From positions 257,822 through 321,821 of the forward strand of contig NZ_JBCITM010000003.1 in NCBI RefSeq assembly GCF_039414295.1: DNA of 64,000 nt, given 5' to 3'. Positions within the stretch are counted from its first letter, which is position 1, and every line of letters begins with the position of its first letter. Below are positions 53,863 to 61,832 of the stretch, one piece after another. The notes under the pieces were generated by a model. That model was not told where the DNA came from and ran no database searches. It saw nothing but the letters and a program-made list of their open reading frames with translations. The translations under genes were made by a program, and so were the position numbers. This stretch comes from Anoxynatronum sibiricum. Its GTDB lineage: Bacteria > Bacillota > Clostridia > Peptostreptococcales > Tindalliaceae.

Positions 53863-54219
53863 GGGGACGTACTGGTCTCGACGGGGGTTTGGAGTCTTCA
53901 GAAGCGAGCCGTGTTTTTGTTTCGGGTACACGTTAAAGAACGGGACACCTAAAGATAAACGCTAACGAAAATTACGCTTTAGCAGCTTAATATAGCTGCT
54001 CGTCACCTTCGGTAAACCCGCGGGCCGAAACGTGACGTCAACTTAGCGGGGAACGCCGCAGGGGGGTGCCTTGACCCTGCGTTGTACAACTGGGGCTGGT
54101 CAAACCTAAATGCTGTTGCTGGCAGTTAGGCAAGACGAGATCTAAATCAGCAGCTGCGCTCGGAGAAACTGGTGGCAAAGGGCCTTCGGACAGGGGTTCG
54201 ACTCCCCTCGTCTCCACCA
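53863..54219 (+). ncRNA. ssrA: Transfer-messenger RNA
   Basis: Full tmRNA of 357 nt. The 5' end GGGGACG (53863-53869) pairs with CGTCTCC (54209-54215) to form the 7-bp acceptor stem, followed by discriminator A and encoded CCA (54217-54219). The T-arm (GGGGTTCGACTCCCC) is at 54193-54207. The tag reading frame is internal at 53961-53990. It starts at the base after the smpB stop, so it must be cut from a longer transcript or have its promoter inside smpB. Confidence 0.97.
53961..53990 (+). other. tmRNA proteolysis-tag reading frame
   Basis: Resume codon GCT, then codons for A-N-E-N-Y-A-L-A-A and stop TAA. The Leu-Ala-Ala end is the usual Clp-protease signal. Confidence 0.9.
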
Positions 54220-54231
54220 AATTTAAAACCT

Positions 54232-54275
54232 AAAAACACAAAACCCACTGAATTCAGTGGGTTTTGTGTTTTTTT
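54232..54275 (+). terminator. Intrinsic terminator after ssrA
   Basis: A perfect palindromic stem from 54232 to 54273, with AAAACCCACTGAA mirrored by TTCAGTGGGTTTT, ending in at least seven T. Confidence 0.92.
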
Positions 54276-54389
54276 AAAATACGACGATTACTTGGTTACA
54301 TGTCACAGTATATGTAGATTCTGATACTGTCAGTACTGGCAGACTGTTACTGGGTTAATCAAAATCTGCCAAAAAACCTTTCATCATTA

Positions 54390-55043
54390 CTAGGATAGGC
54401 CTAACTTAATAATCATATCTAAATACTCCATAAACTTATTTGTATATAATTGAACATCTTTGCTTTCTGTTTCGCGGTATCTGTTCAAAAGACCACTGTA
54501 AGTTAAAATCATTAAATCATTAATTTTTTCTGCAGTTTCTTGATCAGAGAAATAGCCATTTTCAAGACAATTGTCTACAAGGGCCATGTTTCTCTTGTAA
54601 ATATCATTTTCACTTAACATGGCTATTAGCCGCTTATTCTCTGTCTTCAATCGATCAGGGAATATTTTGTGATATAAAGTTACCGTTTCATTTAATTGAA
54701 GACTATATCTAGAAAAAAACAAATCATAAAAATCATTGGGATTCTTAAAAGTCTCTTCAACAAAAATACGAAAAACATTTTTCAGCTCATCCAATGGAGA
54801 CAAATCATCTGGTATTTCTTTGTATAAGCGTGTTTTATAAACTTCAAGATTTGAAATCTTAGTAAAAAAAATAAGATGTTCCCAGTCATTGAAATAGTTA
54901 TAAATGGTAGCACCATTATATCCAGCTTTTTTTGCAATGTTTCTAATAGTTGCTTTTTCGATTCCTTCTTCTTGGATAATTTGGTCAGCAGCTGTTATAA
55001 AATAAGCCATCATACGCAATCTTTTTATGCTTAAGCTATTCAT
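54390..55043 (-). CDS. TetR/AcrR family transcriptional regulator
   Basis: A 217-residue regulator. The N-terminal TetR helix-turn-helix is clear (IIQEEGIEKATIRNIAKKAGYNG with A-T-I-Y-N-Y-F following, about residues 23-52); the C-terminal ligand domain is unlike anything I can name. Its codon use and base composition are much more AT-rich than the genes before 54 kb. It is divergent from the grdI-type gene, and the 364-bp gap between them contains palindromes that are good candidates for its operator. Ligand unknown; a substrate of the reductase operon is a reasonable inference. Confidence 0.88.
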   Translation of the reverse strand: MNSLSIKRLRMMAYFITAADQIIQEEGIEKATIRNIAKKAGYNGATIYNYFNDWEHLIFFTKISNLEVYKTRLYKEIPDDLSPLDELKNVFRIFVEETFKNPNDFYDLFFSRYSLQLNETVTLYHKIFPDRLKTENKRLIAMLSENDIYKRNMALVDNCLENGYFSDQETAEKINDLMILTYSGLLNRYRETESKDVQLYTNKFMEYLDMIIKLGLS

Positions 55044-55150
55044 ATAATCTCTCCAATAAGTTCACCTATATTTATACTCTATAGAATATGTTCTCCAAAT
55101 TTAGCAATCAGCCACTGTCTTCTATTTTTGATGATTGAACGCGTACAAAA

Positions 55151-55180
55151 ATTATAACACACAAGTGTCGAAAAAGACAA
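55151..55180 (-). promoter_or_regulatory. Predicted promoter of the TetR-type gene
   Basis: On the minus strand: TTGTCT (55180-55175), 18-bp spacer, perfect TATAAT (55156-55151), giving a leader of about 100 nt. Confidence 0.55.
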
Positions 55181-55321
55181 TGTAACATTAGGCTTTAGAT
55201 TATTTCAGTTGAAGACGAAAAGCTTGCTCGGATGTTTGAACTACTAAATCAAAATGAACATCCAAAACTAAACATGTAAAGCAGTGAAAACCACGGCAAA
55301 AATAAACACATTTATAAAATT

Positions 55322-55346
55322 AACATGTTTACAAAACAAACATGTT
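55322..55346. promoter_or_regulatory. Candidate TetR operator
   Basis: AACATGTTT (55322-55330) and AAACATGTT (55338-55346) form a perfect inverted repeat with a 7-bp spacer. It overlaps the -35 region of the predicted grdI-type promoter. A related half-site AAACATGT stands near 55270. Confidence 0.65.
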
Positions 55347-55357
55347 CATGGTATGAT
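55328..55357 (+). promoter_or_regulatory. Predicted promoter of the betaine-reductase genes
   Basis: TTTACA (55328-55333), 18-bp spacer, TATGAT (55352-55357). It overlaps the palindrome at 55322-55346. Confidence 0.5.
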
Positions 55358-55371
55358 AGTCGCAAACCTAG

Positions 55372-55389
55372 TTGATAATTAATTATCAA
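55372..55389. promoter_or_regulatory. Perfect 18-bp palindrome in the grdI-type leader
   Basis: TTGATAATT (55372-55380) followed by AATTATCAA (55381-55389), between the predicted promoter and the ribosome site. A second candidate operator. Confidence 0.55.
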
Positions 55390-55407
55390 TTTGAACGGAG
55401 GATGTAA

Positions 55408-56733
55408 ATGAGATTAGAAATTGGAAACTTCCAAGTTCAAAATATAGAATTTGGGGTGAAATCTTCTTATCAGAATGGAACGTTAACAATTAACAAAGAC
55501 GAAGCACTGGCTGTCGTCATGGAAGATGAGCACATTATTGAGGCTGATCTTGTTCTGACCAAACCCGGAGATGATGTTCGAATCGTACCTGTGAAAGAAG
55601 CCATTGAGCCACGATTTAGATTAAATGCCGGACCTACATTTCCGGGTGTTACCGGTAAGATTGAAAGGGTTGGCAATGGGAAAACGGTTGCACTTAAAAA
55701 TTGCAGCGTTTTAGCAGTGGGAAAACACTGGGGTAGTTTTGGTGATGGATTAATTGATATGAGTGGCGAAGGTGCCAAGTATTCCATCTTCTCAAAACTA
55801 AACAATATTTGTTTGGTGGCTGATACAGATGAAGCCTTTGAGCGCCATGAAGTACAGAAGAAAAACCATGCCTTGCGATGGGCATCCCATCGTTTGGCGG
55901 AATACTTAGGCAGTATCGTAAAAGACATAACGCCAGAATCATCTGAAGTATTTGAGCTAGGACCGATTACAAAACGTGATGAAAAGGTTCAAGGCTTACC
56001 ATCCGTTGTGTTTATCATGCAGCCACAATCCCAAATTGAAGAATCAGGTTTTAATGATTTAGTTTACGGATGGGATGCCAACAGAATGATTCCAACGTAC
56101 ATGCATCCTAACGAGATTTTAGATGGTGCGATAATCGGTGGAAGCTACATGTGCTGCTCTTCAAAATGGTCAACCTATGATTTCCAGAACTGCCCAATAA
56201 TAAAGTATCTTTACAATGAGCATGGGAAGACATTTAACTTCTTGGGTGTCATCATGTCAAACCTTAACGTTTCCCTGGAGCAAAAGGAGAGAGCCGCCAT
56301 GTTCGTACAGCAGATTGCCAGCAACCTTGGCGCAGATGCGGCTATCATTACGGAAGAAGGTTATGGCAACTCAGATGCTGACTTCATTGAATGTATCAGG
56401 CTTTTAGAAGAGTCAGGCATTAAGACAGTTGGATTAGCAAATGAATGCACTGGCCGTGATGGACTCTCGCAGCCACTGGCAGCTTTGGATAGATCTGCCG
56501 ATGCACTTGTTTCGTGCGGCAATGTTTCGACACTAATTGAATTACCACCTATGGGCACTGTGATCGGTGAACTGGAGTCATTAATGAGAGATGGACTGTC
56601 CGGTGGTTGGGCAGATGATGAAAAACTGGGACCTTCGGTTAGAGAAGATGGATCCATTATCATGGAGAACAATGCTATGTTTTGTGGAGATTCGACACTG
56701 GGGCAGTCACCTAAAACAGTCATAGAATTTTAA
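55408..56733 (+). CDS. grdI: Betaine/sarcosine reductase component B, GrdE/G/I-type subunit
   Basis: Pro-protein subunit of substrate-specific component B (441 residues). In GrdE-type proteins the chain is cut before a cysteine that becomes a pyruvoyl-type group binding the substrate amine; here the matching site is A-L-K-N-C-S, cysteine C99. Also seen: PTFPGVTGKIERVG just before it and EGYGNSDADFIECIRLLEESG late in the chain. Betaine (GrdI) is preferred over sarcosine (GrdG) or glycine (GrdE) because a BCCT carrier follows; sequence alone does not settle it. ATG behind GGAGG. Confidence 0.85.
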   Translation: MRLEIGNFQVQNIEFGVKSSYQNGTLTINKDEALAVVMEDEHIIEADLVLTKPGDDVRIVPVKEAIEPRFRLNAGPTFPGVTGKIERVGNGKTVALKNCSVLAVGKHWGSFGDGLIDMSGEGAKYSIFSKLNNICLVADTDEAFERHEVQKKNHALRWASHRLAEYLGSIVKDITPESSEVFELGPITKRDEKVQGLPSVVFIMQPQSQIEESGFNDLVYGWDANRMIPTYMHPNEILDGAIIGGSYMCCSSKWSTYDFQNCPIIKYLYNEHGKTFNFLGVIMSNLNVSLEQKERAAMFVQQIASNLGADAAIITEEGYGNSDADFIECIRLLEESGIKTVGLANECTGRDGLSQPLAALDRSADALVSCGNVSTLIELPPMGTVIGELESLMRDGLSGGWADDEKLGPSVREDGSIIMENNAMFCGDSTLGQSPKTVIEF

Positions 56734-56749
56734 TGAAGGAGGTGAAAAA

Positions 56750-58063
56750 ATGAAAAAGGGAATTTTATACTTAAATCAATTCTTTGGACAAATTGGTGGA
56801 GAAGAAAAAGCAGATTATGAACCAACGATTCATGATGGACAAGTTGGAGCAAGTCTTTTGCTAAACACTCTATTGGAAGGTGCAGAAATTACTCACACTG
56901 TGATCTGTGGCGATAATTTCATGGGTTCCAACGAACAAGAAACCGTCGATACCATCTTGGGATTTCTGGAAGGAAAAGAGTTTGATATTTTCTTTGCGGG
57001 GCCAGCTTTCCAGGCAGGTCGTTATGGAAACGCCTGCGGTGTCATATGCAAGGCTGTCAAAGAGAAGTTTGGTGTGCCTGTTGTGACGTCCATGCACCAG
57101 GAGAATCCGGGTGTCGATATGTTCAAGAAAGACATCTACATTTTAAGAGGTGGTCCCAGTGCCGCTAAAATGAGAAAAGACATGCAAAAAATGGCTGAAC
57201 TGGGAAATAAGTTTTTAAAAGGTGAAGAGATAAAAGGTGCTGAAGCAGAAGGCTATTATCCACGGGGGATCCGTTTTGAAGTCTTTTTAGAAGATGAAAC
57301 ACCCGCTGCTGAGAGAGCCATCAATATGCTGCTTAAAAAAATGAATCACGAACCTTTCGTCTCGGAACTACCAATACCAGAGCTGGAAACAGTACCAATC
57401 GCACCGGCAATCAAATTAGCTGATGCCAAAATCGCTCTTATTACGTCAGGCGGCATTGTGCCAGTTGATAACCCGGACAAAATCCAATCTGCCTCAGCAA
57501 CACGTTGGGGACGTTACTCCATTGCAGGACTTGAAAGATTGGGAAATGAAGCAGACGGTGCCTTCAAAACAATTCATGCCGGATATGATCCATCAGCAGC
57601 AAATACTGATCCTAATATAACGTTGCCTTTGGATGCGCTCAGAGCTTACGAAAAAGAAGGAAAGATTGGAAGTATTCATGATTATTATTATGCGACTGTT
57701 GGTACAGGCACAGCAGAGGGAGAAGCTGCAAGAATGGCCCTGGAAATCATAGAATACTTAAAAGCAGATGGAGTCGATGCTGTAATCCTCACCTCCACCT
57801 GAGGCACCTGTACACGTTGCGGTGCAACGATGGTCAAAGAAATCGAAAAATCAGGTATCACAGTTGTACAAATGGCTAACCTGATTCCTATTGCTAAAAC
57901 GGTAGGTTCAAATCGAATGGTTCCAACGATTTCGATTCCCTATCCTTTGGGGGATCCTAAAACATCGAAAGAAGAGCAATGGAAATTAAGGTATCATCGA
58001 GTGGGTGTTGCATTAGAGGCTTTGGCAACAGACATCGAAGAACAAACGGTCTTTGAAGTATAA
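56750..58063 (+). CDS. grdH: Betaine/sarcosine reductase component B, selenoprotein subunit (in-frame UGA)
   Basis: GrdB/F/H-type selenoprotein, 437 residues if UGA at 57800-57802 is read as selenocysteine. The frame is open on both sides of that codon, and the surroundings are T-S-T-U-G-T-C-T-R-C-G-A-T-M (U351), the conserved U-x2-C-x2-C redox site of component B. Upstream, FAGPAFQAGRYGNACG and SMHQENPGVDMF match the family. A plain stop would remove 86 residues including the active site. GrdH (betaine) is chosen from the BCCT neighbour. ATG at 56750 behind AAGGAGGTG. Confidence 0.9.
57800..57825 (+). promoter_or_regulatory. Selenocysteine UGA with adjacent SECIS-like hairpin
   Basis: TGA at 57800-57802 is followed at once by GCACC (57804-57808) pairing with GGTGC (57821-57825) around a 12-nt loop. 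Bacterial SECIS elements sit in this place directly behind the UGA. Confidence 0.75.
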
Positions 58064-58091
58064 CACTTAAGAATGGAGGTTAGGATAAAAT

Positions 58092-59594
58092 ATGAAAAAA
58101 GAACAGTTTTGGAATCCAGTGTTTACAATCGCTTTAATCGTATCAGTGATTATCGTTGGTCTTGGTGTTGCTTTACCACAGGGTTTTGCAAGCTTAACAT
58201 CAGCATCCTTTGATTTTTTGGTCGGTAATTTTGGTTGGTTTTATATAATAACGATGTCTTCATTCGTGGTATTTTCACTTGTGATATTGTTTAGTAAGTA
58301 CGGTGATATTAAACTGGGTAAGCCAGATGATAAACCTGAGTATAGTTTAATGTCATGGTTTGGAATGCTTTTTAGTGCAGGCATGGGTGTAGGTCTAATT
58401 TTCTTCGGAGTAGCAGAGCCATTGTTCCACTTTGGGGGGCCTCTGACTGGGATCGCACCAGAATCTGCAGAAGCACTTGACTTTGCTTTTAGAAAGTCAT
58501 TTTTACACTGGGGATTGCATCCTTGGGCAGCTTATGCCATTATGGCATTGGCATTAGCTTATATGCAGTTTAGAAGAGAAGAAACAGGTCTTATCAGTAG
58601 CATCTTTATTCCTCTGATTGGAAGAGAGAAAGCCACCGGGCCAATTGGTAAGACAATCGATATCTTAGCCATTTTCGCGACAGTAGCTGGTGTTGCGTCT
58701 TCACTTGGGATGGCAACCATGCAAATTAATGGTGGATTGAATGGATTGGTGGGATTACCCGTTAATACTGGTATTCAATTGGCTATTATTGGCATTATCA
58801 CCTTCTTATTTGTTATAACGGCAGTCTTGGGAATTGAAAAAGGCATTAAGCTGGTATCAGACATGAACATTACATTGTGTTTTGGATTAATGCTGGTCGC
58901 CTTTTTAGTCGGGCCAAAGGTTGAAATATTGAATAACTTAAGTAACTCTGTGGGTTTATATTTGGCAGGACTCATACCAGATAGTTTTGCAGTGTCTGGC
59001 GAACCGTGGTACGGCTGGTGGACGGTATTTTACTGGGCTTGGTGGATTGCCTGGGCTCCATTTGTTGGCACATTCATCGCCAGAATATCCAAGGGCCGAA
59101 CCATCAGACAATTTATTGCTGGCGTTTTAATTGCACCAACCATTATGAGTTTCTTCTGGTTCTCAATCTTTGGCACCGTTGGTATTAAAGTATATGATAA
59201 AATTGGTGCTTTCACCACAGAAACAGCCTTCTTCCAAGTGTTTGAACATTATCCCTTAGGCACATTATTATCTGGTGTGGCCGTATTGTTATTAACCACC
59301 TTCTTTATTACATCCGCTAACTCAGCAACCTTTGTTATGGGTATGTTTTCAGAAGGCGGAAATTTAAATCCAGGCACACCTAAAAAAATCATTTGGGGGC
59401 TGGTAACAGCAGGCCTGGCAGCCGTATTATTACTTGCCGGTGGTTTAGGGGCTTTACAAACAGGTTCAATTGTAGCCGCATTCCCATTTGCATTCGTGAT
59501 GATTGCAGCAATGGTCTCATTTGCCAAAGCGCTAAAAGGTGATGCAGCTTATATGGCTGGACAACAAGATATTTCAGATGAAAAATCGGTATAG
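58092..59594 (+). CDS. BCCT family glycine betaine/carnitine/choline transporter
   Basis: Twelve-helix secondary transporter, 500 residues, of the betaine/choline/carnitine family. Seen: the signature MSWFGMLFSAGMGVGLIFFG (about residues 89-108), the tryptophan-rich WWTVFYWAWWIAWAPFVGTF (about 305-330) and ISKGRTIRQF. Members take up betaine, carnitine or choline by Na+ symport, H+ symport or exchange. Position 28 bp behind grdH points to betaine as carbon and electron-acceptor supply rather than osmoprotection. No T-rich terminator follows. Confidence 0.93.
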   Translation: MKKEQFWNPVFTIALIVSVIIVGLGVALPQGFASLTSASFDFLVGNFGWFYIITMSSFVVFSLVILFSKYGDIKLGKPDDKPEYSLMSWFGMLFSAGMGVGLIFFGVAEPLFHFGGPLTGIAPESAEALDFAFRKSFLHWGLHPWAAYAIMALALAYMQFRREETGLISSIFIPLIGREKATGPIGKTIDILAIFATVAGVASSLGMATMQINGGLNGLVGLPVNTGIQLAIIGIITFLFVITAVLGIEKGIKLVSDMNITLCFGLMLVAFLVGPKVEILNNLSNSVGLYLAGLIPDSFAVSGEPWYGWWTVFYWAWWIAWAPFVGTFIARISKGRTIRQFIAGVLIAPTIMSFFWFSIFGTVGIKVYDKIGAFTTETAFFQVFEHYPLGTLLSGVAVLLLTTFFITSANSATFVMGMFSEGGNLNPGTPKKIIWGLVTAGLAAVLLLAGGLGALQTGSIVAAFPFAFVMIAAMVSFAKALKGDAAYMAGQQDISDEKSV

Positions 59595-59598
59595 TTGG

Positions 59599-59618
59599 TG
59601 GAACGCTTAGCTGTTCCA
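59599..59618 (+). repeat. Small inverted repeat after the BCCT gene
   Basis: TGGAAC (59599-59604) and GTTCCA (59613-59618) around an 8-nt loop, without T-run. Confidence 0.4.
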
Positions 59619-59855
59619 GCATAGAACTTAAGGAAAATATCTTAAGTACTTAGTGCTGTGAGACTAACCTGTTGGGATTTATATGGAAGCTAACTTATGC
59701 AGATTGAATTTTCTGAAGCAACTTAGATTTTCTTCAATCTGAGATCTATTAAACAGTTTCTGTGAAATATAATTCTAGTGCATACTTTAAGAATCTATAC
59801 TCAATGTTTATTATTTGCTAATTGTATTAAAGTCTGCGATATTGACAAAATCCGT

Positions 59856-59895
59856 GACCACCCATTGATAAAGAGCACTTTATCAATGGGTGGTC
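59856..59895. repeat. Perfect 18-bp hairpin in intergenic DNA
   Basis: GACCACCCATTGATAAAG (59856-59873) and its exact complement (59878-59895) around loop AGCA, with no poly-T. It lies in the 1.37-kb geneless stretch 59595-60968. Could be a transcription stop of another kind, a small mobile-element remnant or a DNA-structure site. Confidence 0.8.
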
Positions 59896-59992
59896 ATATT
59901 ATGTCATGAAACTGCTGGAATAAGCAGGGCCTACTGAAAAACACTAAACCCATTGAAAACACTGATTTCCAACCCGGTTTATGATACAATAA

Positions 59993-60172
59993 GTGCAAGG
60001 TAAACTAAAGTATGAACTGATCTACATCTACGATTTCGAATCACCCGGCCAGCTGCGAAAAGCCCTGGCAGCCTACATCAACGAATACAATACCTATCGC
60101 CCTCGTTCATCCATTGGTGACCTGTGTCCTGAAGTCCTCTACCACGGCCCACACCTTCACATTGCCTCGTGA
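59993..60172 (+). pseudogene. IS3-family transposase C-terminal remnant
   Basis: About 58 codons encode the tail of an IS3-type integrase-core transposase: LAAYINEYNTYRPRSSIGD then C-P-E-V-L-Y, the usual end with its Y-N-x-x-R-P block. The frame is closed by TAA just upstream, and no start or catalytic DDE region remains. It is a decayed fragment. DNA from 60173 to about 60700 shows no gene I can support, only inverted repeats. Confidence 0.75.
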
Positions 60173-60398
60173 TCAGTTAAGCCAAATGGGGGAGGACGCC
60201 GGCAAAGCGCAGTTGGCTTTACCTTTGCAAGGCGGACGGTTCCCATGGAGGCCCATCTTTGACTGAACTGCATCGTAGCAACTACTTAATCCGCGGCCGA
60301 AGACACCAGGTGGCATAAGATTCTGCTTCGTGCCTTTGATGAGGGTTTCATCATTTCGATCCTATTTAGCAGTAACTACCTGGTTGCCATTTTAAACC

Positions 60399-60437
60399 AA
60401 AATCAAGAAGGGAGACTAACTTAAAAATCTTGATTTT
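60399..60437. repeat. 10-bp inverted repeat in IS-remnant region
   Basis: AAAATCAAGA (60399-60408) and TCTTGATTTT (60428-60437), 19 bp apart. Possibly facing ends of a lost element. Confidence 0.45.
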
Positions 60438-60715
60438 GTGTCTTGACTTTGGGGTGCATTATACATTGATCGACCATAATCACATAAATGCTTTACAAGT
60501 GGACAGTTAAAGATGAGTACAAAATGCTTCCTGGGCTGTGATTTTGTGATCTCGATGAGAATGACAGATTTCATTTTTTCATGCATTCCAATCACAAAGA
60601 AAATGTCCAGTGTAGTCAGCGGATAAAATGTTGCAAAGGATTGTCGGTGATTGTGGGCAGTTTCTTTGGGCGACAGCGCCACGAAACAAGAGACTGCACG
60701 CAACTCAAAAGAAGG

Positions 60716-60755
60716 ACCACCTATGGATAAAAGCTTTATCAGCAGGTGGTTTTTT
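60716..60755 (+). terminator. Long intrinsic terminator, no gene in front
   Basis: Outer stem ACCACCT (60716-60722) with AGGTGGT (60744-60750), inner stem GATAAA/TTTATC, then a T-run. The gene it once served is not recognisable; it insulates the two-component genes from upstream. Confidence 0.75.
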
Positions 60756-60968
60756 GCCTTAAAACTTGAGATGTGTGGCTTTGATATTCTTTTATTTGAG
60801 TTAAAAACAATGTTTGGCAGATTTCGAAAAAGTAGTATAATACGAAATGAATAAAGAAAGCTGGTAAAACCCGAAAATAATCGCTAAACTATAAGAAACA
60901 GGTACGGATGTTAAATACTGAAAAATCAGTTGTACATCAAGTTTACGACATGATAAAGGAGGGGCAGT

Positions 60969-61700
60969 ATGATTCGTATAGCGATCTGTGATGACGAAGA
61001 TCAGGAAGTTCAGCGTGCGCACGACTTTCTTTCTAAGTATATACAAGCACACCCACAATATGAGTACACAATCGACTCCTTCTCTGCTCCTTTGGAGTTA
61101 TTGTCTCATGTGGAAGATCATGGAGGCTTCGACATATTCCTGCTGGACGTCTATATGGCTGGCATGCTTGGAACGGAAGCTGCACGGGAATTACGCCGGT
61201 TGGATACCAACGGAGAAATCATTTTTCTGACAACCTCTCGCGATCACGCCGTTGAGGCCTTTCAAGTGGATGCAGCTCAGTATCTGGTGAAGCCTTACAC
61301 AGAAAGTGCCATTTTTAAGGCTTTAGACAAAGTGTTTCATCGATTGATAGTAGAAAGACGCCACCTGATTACGCTCAAGACATCAGAAGGGATGGTACGT
61401 CTTTTTACAAGGGATGTAGTCTTTACAGAAACAGGCAGAAACAATTATCAAATCATATATACGATACAGGGAGACAAAATTGAAGTGCGCATGACAGCCA
61501 CAGAGCTGTTTGAACTCTTGGTGCCAGCCAAGTTTTTCGTGAGATGCGGCGTTTCTATTAACGTAAACCTGAAATACATTCGACAAATTACGAAAGATGT
61601 CATCATCTTTGATTCAGGTGAACAGTTGACATTCCCTTACCGTGCCTACCAGAAGCTGAAAGCAGCATTTCTCAGTTTTCAAATGAGTACAGATGAATAA
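60969..61700 (+). CDS. LytTR-family response regulator (AgrA-like)
   Basis: Response regulator of 243 residues. Receiver (about 1-120): acidic pair in AICDDED, phosphoacceptor D60 in IFLLDVYM, and K108 in YLVKPYTE. LytTR DNA-binding domain (about 140-238): FTETGRNNYQIIYT and FFVRCGVSINVNLKYI with the family's late segment. It belongs with the sensor kinase 132 bp downstream. Targets probably include the 21-bp-period direct repeats between the two genes. ATG behind AAGGAGG. Confidence 0.93.
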   Translation: MIRIAICDDEDQEVQRAHDFLSKYIQAHPQYEYTIDSFSAPLELLSHVEDHGGFDIFLLDVYMAGMLGTEAARELRRLDTNGEIIFLTTSRDHAVEAFQVDAAQYLVKPYTESAIFKALDKVFHRLIVERRHLITLKTSEGMVRLFTRDVVFTETGRNNYQIIYTIQGDKIEVRMTATELFELLVPAKFFVRCGVSINVNLKYIRQITKDVIIFDSGEQLTFPYRAYQKLKAAFLSFQMSTDE

Positions 61701-61704
61701 ACAC

Positions 61705-61741
61705 GGCAAATACCCCGAAACAGATGGCAATTACCCCAAAA
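61705..61741 (+). promoter_or_regulatory. Direct repeats, probable LytTR binding site
   Basis: GGCAAATACCCCGAAA (61705-61720) and GGCAATTACCCCAAAA (61726-61741): 16-bp copies with two mismatches and a period of 21 bp. Two helical turns is the geometry of AgrA/LytTR direct-repeat sites. It lies upstream of the sensor kinase gene. Confidence 0.7.
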
Positions 61742-61832
61742 AAATGGTTATTAGTTAATTTATGCTACGATATCTTTAAATAATTAGCCATCACAAAGCA
61801 GAAAATTATCACAAAACGAGGGGGCAGCTGAT

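Noticed and set aside
54038..54220. Minus-strand open frame over ssrA
   Set aside because: Lies entirely within tmRNA; a well-known source of false proteins.
57830..58063. Separate small gene after the UGA of grdH
   Set aside because: Same frame as the upstream part, no own ribosome site, and it contains the conserved end of component B selenoproteins.
60416..60703. A 95-codon open frame on the minus strand in the IS-remnant region
   Set aside because: No ribosome site, no recognisable domain, and it sits among decayed insertion sequences.
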